Program-made: the position numbers and the translations under genes
Origin: Lumbricus terrestris
Lineage: Eukaryota > Annelida > Clitellata > Crassiclitellata > Lumbricidae
NCBI GenBank assembly: GCA_949752735.1
Contig: OX457036.1
Coordinates: forward strand, 1,901,120-1,965,119
Length of the DNA stretch: 64,000 nt
Direction of reading: 5' to 3'
Shown: positions 42,531 through 51,218 of the stretch, piece by piece
How positions within the stretch are numbered: position 1 is the first letter of the stretch
Layout: every line of letters begins with the position of its first letter
Notes under the pieces: model-generated
What the model was told of the DNA's origin: nothing
The model's input: only the letters and a program-made list of their open reading frames with translations
Databases searched by the model: none

Positions 42531-45501
42531 CAGGCCCGCCGAGGGGGGGGGGGGCAGGGGGGCAAATGCCCAGGGGCCCGGCGACTTTTAGGGGCCCGGA
42601 GGGGGCCCGGGCAACAGTGATCAAAATATGTTTCATTATGTTGATTACGGGCGAGGGCCCTACTTATAATCACTTATATTACTTAGCTTATTGTTTGTGA
42701 TTTACGTTGTTTTAATAATATAGCCTAATAGGTTATAACTGTTGCAAAACTACAACTTTTGAATTTCAAGCAACTGTCGTTTAGCCTACCTTGTGGTCTA
42801 CTAATTAATCAGTGTTTTGCCAAAAAAAACACGCTCACATTTGTCTCAGAACGCTCTTCTGCTAAATTATGCGTTGTCAGATTTCAATCATAAGTGAACA
42901 ACTCTAAAATAATGATAAATTTCTCTCGCAACGATGGAATATCTTATAAACACAAACCTGGAGCACAAAAACAAAAACAAAAAGCTAATAGATTTGAAAA
43001 GGCAAAAGTTGGTTAGCTTACTATATCAATTCAGAATCTCAAAAGAAGGCAATCACAGCCTGTAATTTGGCCTAGGACCTACTCGTACATCGGTTGATTC
43101 TAGTTCATTCATTATATGCATTTATATAGCGCCTCTTCAAGGGGGCTACTCAGAGGCGCTCCCAACCTCAGCGCGGCCAAATAAAACTGTTTTAAGATGA
43201 GAGAGGAAAGTCTGAGAAGGATTTTTACAAAGAGAGCGGAGGGTCAGAGGAAGACCATTCCAGGTTGAGGGTCCCACCACCGAGAAAGCACGGTTCTGCA
43301 TAGTGGAAGTTCGAGCAAAAGGTACTGAGAGTAGACTTTGTTCAGTCGAACGAAGGGAGCGGAAGGGGTGAGAACTAAGAGTAGGGCTACAAAGCTCACA
43401 AAGATAGGCAGGAGCAAGGCCTAGCATGCAGCGCCAGACTAGAGTAGATATCCTATACTCAATTCGCTGCTTGAGTGGAAGCCAGTGGAGAACGTCACGC
43501 ATATAGCTGGAGATGTGGCTGAATTTAGGTATGCGGCCAATAAGGCGGGCTGCAGAGCGCAGGACGCGATCAATGCAACTCAGACGGGAAATTGGTAGGC
43601 CAGCATAGAGAGAGCAGCAGTAGTCAAGTCTGGTGGTAACAAAAGAATGGACAAGGGTTGCAGCAGCAGTAGGAGTAAGTGAGCGAGCAACAGTGCGTAG
43701 TTGGCGGAGTTGATAATAACAGGCACGGCTGAGTGAGTGAATATGTGGAGCAAAGGTGAGCTCTTGGTCCAGAGTAACACCAAGGTCACGGACTCTGGTT
43801 GAGAAGACAAAATCAGGAAAGGCATCAGCGATGGTTGTCATATCTAGCTTTTTCAACTGCTGGCGAGTGCCAAGCCAAATGAATTGAGTTTTTAAAGAGT
43901 TGAGGCGAAGTCGATTGGACGACATCCAAGTCCCCAAGGCTTCCATGGCAAAGTACATAGACCGGACAGTTGCAACAGAGTCAGAGGCACGACAGTGCTG
44001 GTAGGCTTGCACATCATCAGCATACAGATGGGCTTGCATAGCATGGGAGGCAAGAAGAGGGGCAAGATCTGAGGTATAGATTATGAAGAGAAGGGGGCCC
44101 AAGACAGAGCCCTGTGGAAGACCGTAAGGAGCGGGGACCCAGAGGGACCTAGAGGGGCCATGGACCACAGAAAAGGAACGATCACTAAGAAAGGATCTCA
44201 GCCAGAGGAGCAGAGTACCAGAGAGACCAAAAGATATATGCAGTCGTTCAAGTAAAATGTCATGGTCCACAGTGTCAAACGCTGCACTAACGTCAAAAAG
44301 GGCTAAGAGAGTCAGCTGAGAACGATCGATGGCTCCATAGACATCAGAAAGGAGTCGGAGAAGTAATGTCTCAGTTGAATGACCTTTTCGGAAGCCAGAC
44401 TGGATTTTCGGAAGCAGGTTGTGAGTCTCAAGGTATGATGTCAGCTGGAGAGCGACTATTTTCTCGATAAGCTTCGAGATAAATGAAACATTAGCAATTG
44501 GACGGAAGTTGACTGGGTTGTCTGAATCGAGTCCTTCACACTTGAGAACAGGAACCAGGATGGATCGTTTTTGAGACGGCGGCAAGATGCCTTCAAGGAT
44601 GGAGCGATTGCAGAGGACGGTGAGGAGCGGAAGAAGGACATCCACGAACTCCTGCAGCAGCGATGTTGGGAGGCTGTCAAGTTCACAGGATTTAGGAGGC
44701 GAGGCGAGAATGATTCGACGTAGATCAGCAGAGTTGACTGGAGTCAGAGTAGATAGGTTGAATGATGTAGGAGGGTAAGCTGGTGGCAGGGAGCCAGCGG
44801 TGTCCTCCCGGATGTTGTGCACCTTGGTGGTGAATGAGGTTAGGTAGTCATCAGCGGTAAAAGATGGAACGTGCTGAGAACGATCAGCTTGTCCACGGCC
44901 AAGAAGGGCGTTGAAGGTGAATTAAACGTGCATGCATGACGATCGTATAACTGATGGATGAAAATGACGTTTGTGGGGCTAGTAGCCTATCTATAGTATC
45001 TTAATTCCAAAAGAAGACTTTATAAATAAGAATTATGAAAATGCTGAAATTATAGAAACTGTCGAAAGGCTCTGTTTTGATGTTGACACTCTTCCGCCAG
45101 GGCCTGCGTTTAGGCCTATACAAAACTATTGAGACGATATACGGTAGGCTGCTATTAATTAAGCTTATAAGAAACGGTCCTCCAAGACATTCGGACAATT
45201 TTCCAGGCGATGAAGAAAGAGCATTTCCGAAGTGCATTTCTTAGGTTCGCAGACAAGATGGAGAACTACCAATATATTTTAAACGACTTTGCTGCAGTTA
45301 AATCCAGAAGGGTTGCTTGCTGATTACCATATCATTTGAAAATTAGATTCTTACCATTGAAATCAGAAATGTAAGCATTAGCTTACATTCATACTCACAT
45401 TATTGTTATTTTTTTATATAAATTTGCTCAAAAAGCCTAAAGATAGTTTGGGGCCCGTGACGGCTCAGCCCAGGGGCCCGGAATTTCTGTCGGCGGGCCT
45501 G
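42531..45501. mobile_element. hAT-like element, 2971 bp, TSD TCTAAATC, carrying a nested LINE
   Basis: The ends CAGGCCCGCCGA and TCGGCGGGCCTG are perfect inverted repeats. The 8-bp direct repeat TCTAAATC lies at 42523-42530 and 45502-45509. Subterminal GGGGCCCGG blocks occur at both ends. No transposase was recognised. The interior is mostly a LINE on the minus strand (43105-44930), leaving about 1.1 kb of element sequence. Confidence 0.85.
43105..44930 (-). CDS. L2/CR1-like LINE, RT ORF (5'-truncated)
   Basis: The minus-strand frame 44822-43146 is 558 residues with no internal stop. The same frame extends upstream to about 44925 (NALLGRGQADRSQ...), so the Met at 44822 is incidental. RT blocks: CELDSLPTSLLQEF, NFRPIANVSFISKLIE, QSGFRKGHSTETLLL, ALFDVSAAFDTVDHDIL, YGLPQGSVLGPLLFIIY and the catalytic HLYADDVQAY. 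The thumb/C-terminal region follows (RLDYCCSLYAGLP, LHWLPLKQRIEYR, NRAFSVVGPSTWNGLP). It ends AEVGSASE, then the tail AGAGGCGCTATATAAATGC and an AATG repeat. The upstream endonuclease is missing. This is the best preserved copy of the family whose tails litter the window. Confidence 0.85.
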
Positions 45502-45826
45502 TCTAAATCCATTTATATCTGCAATTTTTAGAACTGCACATCTTTGTAGAATTACTAGGCCTATGCATAGCCTAAATCCGATCAAGAGACCTCTGACAGT
45601 TGTTAACGAAATTATTATTATTTTTCAACAGGTAGATAGTCCACTCAAATGTCATGGAAGAGCACTGAAATAATCTTTAGACAGTAATGTTCCTACGCTT
45701 TGGGAAAAAAATAAGAGACTCTTCTCATGATTCCATCACAGGGGAACTATGTGTGTGAAAACCACGTTTCTGCAGAAACCGAATGGCATACTAAGCAAGA
45801 ACCACGTTTCTGCATTTGTGTGCGAA

Positions 45827-45890
45827 ACACACCTCTTTTAACTTTAGCAGGCCCATATTATGGGCCTGCAAAATTTAAAAGAGGTGTGTA
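45827..45890. repeat. ~30-bp-arm palindrome
   Basis: ACACCTCTTTTAA...GCAGGCCCATA is followed at once by TATGGGCCTGC...TTTAAAAGAGGTGT. The central GCAGGCCCATATTATGGGCC is nearly perfect. The right arm is the first unit head of the satellite that follows. Confidence 0.75.
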
Positions 45891-46500
45891 AGAAACATAG
45901 CCAATTAGAATTCTCTGTTTAAAAATAATTGTTAACTTGTCTGATGATATAAGTTTAGTAAAATTAAAAGAGGTGTGTAAGAGACATCTGCAATTGGAAT
46001 TCTCTGTTTAAAAAATAATAGATAACTTGTTTGGCGATAATAGTTTAGTTAAAAGAGGTGTATAAGAGACATCTCCAATTGGAATTCTCTGTTAAAAAAT
46101 TAAAATAGTTAGCTTGTCTGATGATAATTGTTTAGAAAAGTTAAAAGAGGTGTGTAAGAGACATCTCCAAATGGAATTTTGTGATGGATCCGATTTGACC
46201 AGGGTCTATGACAGCAGAGGCCGTTGCCCTGGACAGAAATTTGCTCGGCATATTACAGCAATTAATAGCTTTCTTTTTTCGAAGTTTTTTTTAAAAATAG
46301 TTAACTTGTTTAATGATAATTGTTTGTAAATTTATGAGACATCTCCAATTGGAATTCTCTGTTTAAAACAAATAATAGTTAACTTGTTTGATGATAATAG
46401 TTTAGTAAAGTTAAAAGAGGTGTGCAAGACACATATCCAATTGGAATTCTCTGTTGAAAAATAATTGTTAATTTGTCTGATGATAATAGTTTAGTAATTA
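45874..46500 (+). repeat. ~90-bp satellite, about six units
   Basis: Each unit reads TTAAAAGAGGTGTGTAAGAG, ACATCTCCAATTGGAATTCT, then ATAGTTAACTTGTTTGATGA. One unit is interrupted at about 46183-46262 by the segment shared with 10626-10710. Frames through it are fortuitous. Confidence 0.75.
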
Positions 46501-46766
46501 TAATATAGTTAACTTGGGATTTTAAATCGTACGTTTTTATTCCCAATTATTAATCCGACGTATTATAACGATGTTCTATGTCCCATTGCTCGTTTTCAAG
46601 AGGAGTAGTAATAGTAGTAGTAAACAAATATACTTACTTACTCACTTATTTACTTTCCATATTATTCCCAATGTCGAGCATGACGTTGATTCGAGCCTGG
46701 AGGAAACCTGAAGGAAATGTAGCAGAAGCCCGATATGTCGTTGTGATGTTATTTATTATTATTAAT

Positions 46767-47097
46767 AGTAGATAGATTAAGACTATTCTGGGACATTTAA
46801 CCACAATCATGGTTCAATTTTTCCAAACCAACCCAAACCATGGTTCAAAAATATAACCAACCCAAACCATGGTTCAAAAATATAACCACCCATAACCATG
46901 GTTCAAAAATATAACCACCCAATAACCATGGTTCAAAAATATATCGACCCATAACCATGGTTCAAAAAATATGCTGACTCATCAAAAAATATGTCGACCC
47001 ATAACCATGGTTCAAAAATCAGCCACCCCATAACCACCCCAGCACGCGCCTATGACTCATCATGTGGGGAATTTCCAGTAGTTTCGATGATGAGTCA
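46767..47097 (+). repeat. Polinton left terminal inverted repeat (331 bp)
   Basis: It is the reverse complement of 63227-63557 with few mismatches (for example CAATTTTTCC against CAACTTTTCC). It contains six perfect AACCATGGTT palindromes spaced about 26-30 bp. At its inner end lies TGACTCATCAT ... ATGATGAGTCA flanking GGGGAATTTCC. Confidence 0.95.
47053..47097. promoter_or_regulatory. AP-1-like / kappaB-like / AP-1-like module (left copy)
   Basis: TGACTCA (47053-47059), GGGGAATTTCC (47066-47076) and TGAGTCA (47091-47097). The first fits the TGA(C/G)TCA consensus and the second contains a perfect GGGRNWYYCC match. The outer sites form an 11-bp inverted repeat. The mirrored module is at 63227-63271. 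Function is inferred only from consensus matches. Confidence 0.5.
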
Positions 47098-47122
47098 TAG
47101 GGTGAGTGGGAAATACTCATCA

Positions 47123-47575
47123 TCACATGACCACTAAGTCTTCATTATTTACCCACGAATTAAAAGACTCTGGATATCCAAGCCACTTCACGAGCGATTT
47201 CTTCCCACGTTTCCTGATAATCTTTTCTATTCTAAATATTTCTTGAGTTGTTTTCTGTAGCTCCTGTTCATAAAAACTACCTTGTATTTCCTCACCATTA
47301 GAATCAGTAATCTTATAAGTTGGTGGAACCGTGTATTGAATCTGGGATACTGTAAATACCTCCTCAGTCCATCGGGGTGTATATCCCTTCTCAAAAATGT
47401 TCTTCTTCTTAGTTATTCTGACTTTATCACCAATTGAAAACTTTGGTACAATAGGCTCTGAAATCTCTTTACCATTTAAATTCATAAATACGGTCCTTTC
47501 ATTCACTTTCATACTAGCCTTAACGGGTGTCATTTTAATGGAAGAATGCCTTGTATTATTATAATTGATAACCAT
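47123..47575 (-). pseudogene. Polinton integrase, C-terminal part with chromodomain
   Basis: A 150-residue frame. It starts in the last helix of the integrase core (VINYNNTRHSSIKMTPVKAS). An SH3-like segment follows (FSIGDKVRITKKKNIFEKGY...VSQIQY). It ends in a chromodomain (IEKIIRKRGKKSLVKWLGYP, then SWVNNEDL). It is in a different frame from the upstream catalytic part (47581-48021), and the coding similarity runs across the break (LDEM precedes VINYNN), so a small out-of-frame deletion is the likely cause. Chromodomains are common on Polinton integrases. In other chromodomain integrases they bind histone marks; that role here is inferred. Confidence 0.85.
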
Positions 47576-47580
47576 TTCAT

Positions 47581-48035
47581 CTAATATATCGAGTTAGCTG
47601 AAAAATATTTATACATCTTTTCTTTCATCGTTCGGTTCCATCTCTCAACAACGCAAGATTTTTCCTCATTCTCAGTAGAGTACAACTCAACCAAATTCTT
47701 GACATCCTTATTATAAAATTCTTTGCCTTTGTCAACCCATAATTTCACAGGCTGCCTCCCGCCCTCGAGTATCTTCATGAAACCATCAGCCGTAGATTTC
47801 CCACTCTTGTCTTTCAATGGCACAATCCACCCGTATTTAGAAAACACATCTAAAACGGTTAATAGATATTTCACCCCATCGTTATCTTTAGCAAAGGCCT
47901 GCATATCCACCAAATCGGCAGCCCATATCTCATCTATCCCATTAACAATCACCTTCCTCTTCCTAAAATGTCTAACCACCGGTTTATGTAACTCATCAGC
48001 TAATTGATCAGTCCATTTCACTTCAGAGCTTTTTT
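47581..48035 (-). pseudogene. Polinton integrase, catalytic part, N-terminally deleted
   Basis: The frame reads SSEVKWTDQLADELHKPV, then IWAADLVDM (first Asp), FSKYGWIVPL, VDKGKEFYN (second Asp) and SCVVERWNRTMK (Glu). Only 28 residues separate the second Asp from the Glu, against about 35 usual in retroviral-type integrases. A loss of about seven residues just before LYSTENEEK is suggested. The N-terminal zinc-binding region is absent; upstream sequence belongs to the overlapping PLA2-like gene, whose stop lies inside this frame. The frame ends SANSIY and shifts. The protein is unlikely to be active. Confidence 0.85.
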
Positions 48036-48542
48036 TAAACCTAACCCAAGACTCGCTTTAGTAGATAATATAGGTTTAACTATAGCCCTCTCCACTCGTT
48101 CACGCAAGCTCGGGTTAGAAATATTGTTCAAATCATTAATCATGGCTAAATCCGCAATATTCCTAGAAGCTGTATCAGTATGTTGATTGTAAGCTAAATC
48201 ATGGTAATACGCCGCGTTATCTACTCGATTAATAGGTTTACTCCACTCTTTGTAAGTCCCGTCAGGATTCAGTCTCAAATCTAGTCTAGTACCGGGACCG
48301 AGAAACTGATGACCTGGTAAATGCATCTCACCAGGGAACTTAGCCCAAGGTAGCTTAATGTTACTAGTAGCTGCATTCAACGAACTAACTAAATCTCCAC
48401 CTTTCTTGGTTCCTTTTACGAATTGAGTTTTAGTTTTCCCGCATACAACGCAAACGCCTCGAAGCATAGATCTTCCGTTATTCGTCACGACGTTTTGTAC
48501 ATCTCTCGTTTCAGTCTGTTTTTTACACTTTACGCAATACAT
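48018..48542 (-). CDS. zinc-ribbon protein with parvovirus-type PLA2-like domain
   Basis: 174 residues. The head MYCVKC ... GVCVVCGK is a four-Cys zinc ribbon (CxxC...CxxC, residues 3-35) like the DUF5679 type. The centre has LPGHQFLGPGT (calcium-loop-like GPG, about 77-87) and NAAYYHDLAYN with the His-Asp catalytic pair of the compact phospholipase A2 fold found in parvovirus VP1. The end is basic. Such a domain could help a particle leave endosomes, which is inference. It diverges from the ATPase gene 26 bp away. Its stop overlaps the remaining integrase frame, which suggests that a deletion joined the two genes and that its own C-terminus may be altered. Confidence 0.75.
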   Translation of the reverse strand: MYCVKCKKQTETRDVQNVVTNNGRSMLRGVCVVCGKTKTQFVKGTKKGGDLVSSLNAATSNIKLPWAKFPGEMHLPGHQFLGPGTRLDLRLNPDGTYKEWSKPINRVDNAAYYHDLAYNQHTDTASRNIADLAMINDLNNISNPSLRERVERAIVKPILSTKASLGLGLKKALK

Positions 48543-48567
48543 CTCGCTTTTTTAATACATAAATAAA

Positions 48568-49356
48568 ATGGAAATCAAAGATATGAGTTGGGGATCTGCG
48601 TTATCGAAAAGATTTAATAATCCTTTGCTACCCAAAAGTATACGGGGGTTGATAGTCGGAAAGTCGGGCTGTGGCAAAACAACGCTTCTTCTGAATCTAT
48701 TGCTCAGACCAGACTGGTTGGACTATAATAACCTCCAGGTATTCGGCAAATCTCTGTTTCAACCGGAATATCGCATTATCAAAAAGGCATTCGAAGAAAA
48801 ATTACCAAAAGAATCGATCGTTAGATTATTCGAGCAGCAGGAGGAAATCGCTACACAAAATATATCACCAGCCCTTGTTATGGAAGAAATGGCAAAAATC
48901 ACAAAAGCCAAATCCGATATAATTGCCAAGTTCTTTGAAAAAGCTGAAGACGTGCCAGACCCGAGTGCCATGAGTAGCGAAAAGAAGAATCTGATGATTT
49001 TTGATGATTTACAATTGGAAAAACAAAACAAATGCGAAATGTATTATATTCGGGGAAGGCATAGTAATGTAGACTGTTTTTACCTCGCTCAGAATTATTT
49101 CAAACTGCCACGACAAACGATCAGAGAGAATGCAAACTTTATTTGCCTGTTCAAGCAGGACTCGAAAAACCTCGATCATATCTATAACGACCATGTTAGT
49201 GTAGACATGCACAAAGATGAATTTAGAAAACTATGCAAAACGGTATGGGAACAACCGCACGGATTCCTCGTCATCGATCTAAGTAGCGAAAAGTACAATG
49301 GTAAATATCGCTGCGGATTCGATCAATTTTATATAATCGAGGATCCGTTGTTGTAA
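48568..49356 (+). CDS. A32-like genome-packaging ATPase
   Basis: 262 residues. The Walker A motif is GKSGCGKTT (about 31-39), after GLIV. Walker B is NLMIFDDLQ (about 146-154). A sensor-like YLAQNYFKLPR segment and a conserved ending (GFLVIDLSSEKYNGKYR) follow. This is the FtsK/HerA-type ATPase shared by Polintons, adenovirus-like and nucleocytoplasmic large DNA viruses, which pumps DNA into preformed capsids. Length is normal and the frame intact. The start lies in AAATAAAATGG, the same context as its neighbours. It heads the plus-strand virion block. Confidence 0.93.
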   Translation: MEIKDMSWGSALSKRFNNPLLPKSIRGLIVGKSGCGKTTLLLNLLLRPDWLDYNNLQVFGKSLFQPEYRIIKKAFEEKLPKESIVRLFEQQEEIATQNISPALVMEEMAKITKAKSDIIAKFFEKAEDVPDPSAMSSEKKNLMIFDDLQLEKQNKCEMYYIRGRHSNVDCFYLAQNYFKLPRQTIRENANFICLFKQDSKNLDHIYNDHVSVDMHKDEFRKLCKTVWEQPHGFLVIDLSSEKYNGKYRCGFDQFYIIEDPLL

Positions 49357-49375
49357 AAATTATTGTATAATCAAA

Positions 49376-50170
49376 ATGGAAACAACGCTTCTCAAACAGA
49401 TAGCTGATAATACGGAAAAGACGGCTCGTAACACGGAACCAAAAACGTCATTTTACATTCTGCTAAGCGAAAAGAGCACAAAAATCAGAACAAAGTTTAA
49501 TCCACCTATTGAACTAGACAAAAATAAAAGATACGAAATAGCCTTAGTAAATCTCGCAACGTACTATTCCTTTCCAAATATCGACGCTACAAACAACAAC
49601 TTTAGGTATTCACCGAATGGTGCGAGTTCTTGGTTTAACATAGAAATACCGGAGGGAAGCTATGAAATAACAGATATCAACGATCACATACAGAGAATCA
49701 TGAAGGAGAATGGGCATTACGACAGGGTAAATTCAGAGTACTGTATCTCAATAGAACCAAACACCAATACGTTGAAGACTGTGTTAAATATAGCAGAGCA
49801 CTATGCGGTTGATTTTTCGTCTTTGAATTCGATTGGAAAAGTTCTAGGTTTTATAAAATATATCTATCTTGGAGGATATAATGAATCGAAGAACATAGTA
49901 GATATAATGAGTATTAGCAATTTACTACTGACCAACGACATTATCGGGTCTTCGTACATTAACGGAACGGCGGTAAACGTAATACATTCTTTTTTCCCGA
50001 ACGTAGCCCCGGGATACAAAATTATCGAAGTGCCGCATAATTTAATTTATCTTCCCATTACGCTATCTACCATTTCAACGATGACAACGATGCTCACAGA
50101 CCAAAATGGGAAAGAGGTAAATCTTAGAGGAGAAGAATTGACGATTCGTTTTCATATCAGAGAAGTTTGA
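49376..50170 (+). CDS. minor capsid (penton-like) protein
   Basis: 264 residues, start context ATAATCAAAATGG, 19 bp after the ATPase stop. After a short helical head (LLKQIADNTEKTARN) the chain is rich in beta-type segments: FYILLSEKSTKIRTKF, YEIALVNLATYYSFPN, IEIPEGSYEITDINDHIQRI, and a late YKIIEVPHNLIYLPIT. Polintons encode a single-jelly-roll minor capsid protein of about this size next to the ATPase and major capsid genes. Order, length and predicted all-beta character fit it. No motif alone proves the assignment, so it rests on family memory and context. It would form the capsid vertices. Confidence 0.65.
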   Translation: METTLLKQIADNTEKTARNTEPKTSFYILLSEKSTKIRTKFNPPIELDKNKRYEIALVNLATYYSFPNIDATNNNFRYSPNGASSWFNIEIPEGSYEITDINDHIQRIMKENGHYDRVNSEYCISIEPNTNTLKTVLNIAEHYAVDFSSLNSIGKVLGFIKYIYLGGYNESKNIVDIMSISNLLLTNDIIGSSYINGTAVNVIHSFFPNVAPGYKIIEVPHNLIYLPITLSTISTMTTMLTDQNGKEVNLRGEELTIRFHIREV

Positions 50171-50191
50171 AAGTTTTTTTTGTAAACTAAA

Positions 50192-50779
50192 ATGAGTCGC
50201 TACATAGGCTATAAAGTCAATATTTCAGAAGGACAACGAGACAAAATTCAAAAATCTCTTCAAGCGGGAACTGGTGTGAGTATCAAACTAGCGCACGAGG
50301 ATTTTAAAGGCGACGATATGTTTGCTTTCACACAGGCTCAAATCAATAAAATGACAAAGGCGTACGAAAAAGGAACAGGCGTAGTCATCAAAATGAGTAA
50401 AACGCAATTGGAGCATAATAAGAAAGTCGAAGGAGGATTTATAGGCGCCATTCTTCCGTTTCTAGCAACAGCGGCTAAATTCCTTATACCTAGTTTAGTT
50501 ACGGGGGCAATGAGTGGCTTAGGTTCCGCGGCTACGTCGAAGATTGTGGATAAAATCAGCGGATCTGGGGTAGCGTACATGAAGAAAGACGATATGGGGT
50601 GGAAGATAAGAGCAGCTGGGTCTGGTTTGTACATAACCCCATGGCCAAAAGGCGCCTCGATAGCAGGATCCGGGTTGTACATGAAAACAGGGTCGGGGTA
50701 TGTGCCTATAGGTAAAGGATTTTTACTGGGTCCTGATTCCCCGTTTCAAAACATTCCGTTTCTCGGCAAGATATTATAA
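50192..50779 (+). CDS. minor virion protein, glycine-rich, with adenain-type cleavage motifs
   Basis: 195 residues. The N-terminal half has two related K-rich segments (VNISEGQRDKIQKSLQAGTG and FTQAQINKMTKAYEKGTG). The middle is hydrophobic: GGFIGAILPFLATAAKFLIP and SLVTGAMSGLGSAA (81-115). The tail has GSGLY repeats. ISGS|G (122-126) and IAGS|G (157-161) fit the adenovirus protease rule (M/I/L)XGX-G, and this element encodes such a protease. A basic protein with a membrane-active stretch and maturation sites resembles adenovirus core or pVI/pX-type proteins. Homology is not proved. Confidence 0.6.
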   Translation: MSRYIGYKVNISEGQRDKIQKSLQAGTGVSIKLAHEDFKGDDMFAFTQAQINKMTKAYEKGTGVVIKMSKTQLEHNKKVEGGFIGAILPFLATAAKFLIPSLVTGAMSGLGSAATSKIVDKISGSGVAYMKKDDMGWKIRAAGSGLYITPWPKGASIAGSGLYMKTGSGYVPIGKGFLLGPDSPFQNIPFLGKIL

Positions 50780-50794
50780 TTTAGTGTTTATAAA

Positions 50795-51193
50795 ATGTCG
50801 AGACCAATACACAAATTTGGAACTAAACCAACTAGGGAGGCCGAGGTTAGAACGCAACCCTTACAAATCCATTGGACGGTGAAGAAGGATATTACCCACA
50901 ATCCAGTTAGGCTACTAGGAGGTGTAAGGTGGGAGATTTTTGCGCAAAATGTTATAACGATACAACCAAAGACGACAACTACGCTAACTCTTGGACTCGG
51001 TGTAGAAATGAGTGCAGGACTTTGTCTCATTTCCCTCAAACAGAGTATCAAAGAACAAAGATGCAGTCTACAAAACGAAGTGGTTTCAGATGATGTGGTT
51101 GATGATATCATAGTCACTATTCAAAACAACTCCGATTCAGTGGTAACTATCAACGCGGGAGATTCGCTATGTCGTGTAAATTATCTAATCTAA
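50795..51193 (+). CDS. dUTPase-fold-like protein, probably non-enzymatic
   Basis: 132 residues, start context TTTATAAAATGT. From about residue 40 the pattern follows the trimeric dUTPase fold: VRWEIFAQNVITIQPKTTTT, LGLGVEMSAGLCLISLKQS, a QRCSL stretch where the enzyme has RSSL, then DDIIVTIQNNSDSVVTINAG and SLCRVNYL, as in dUTPase (...VxLxNxS...GDRIAQL). The DxGYDL motif and the GVIDSGYRG active-site loop are not present, so catalysis is doubtful. It may be a structural or scaffold use of the fold. It is placed between virion genes. Confidence 0.5.
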   Translation: MSRPIHKFGTKPTREAEVRTQPLQIHWTVKKDITHNPVRLLGGVRWEIFAQNVITIQPKTTTTLTLGLGVEMSAGLCLISLKQSIKEQRCSLQNEVVSDDVVDDIIVTIQNNSDSVVTINAGDSLCRVNYLI

Positions 51194-51218
51194 AAAATAT
51201 ATCGCGTAAATAAAACGA

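Noticed and set aside
46114..46329. 71-codon frame across the 90-bp satellite
   Set aside because: It mixes satellite and an inserted segment. The matching copy at 10626 differs mainly at amino-acid-changing bases, so no maintained protein is indicated.
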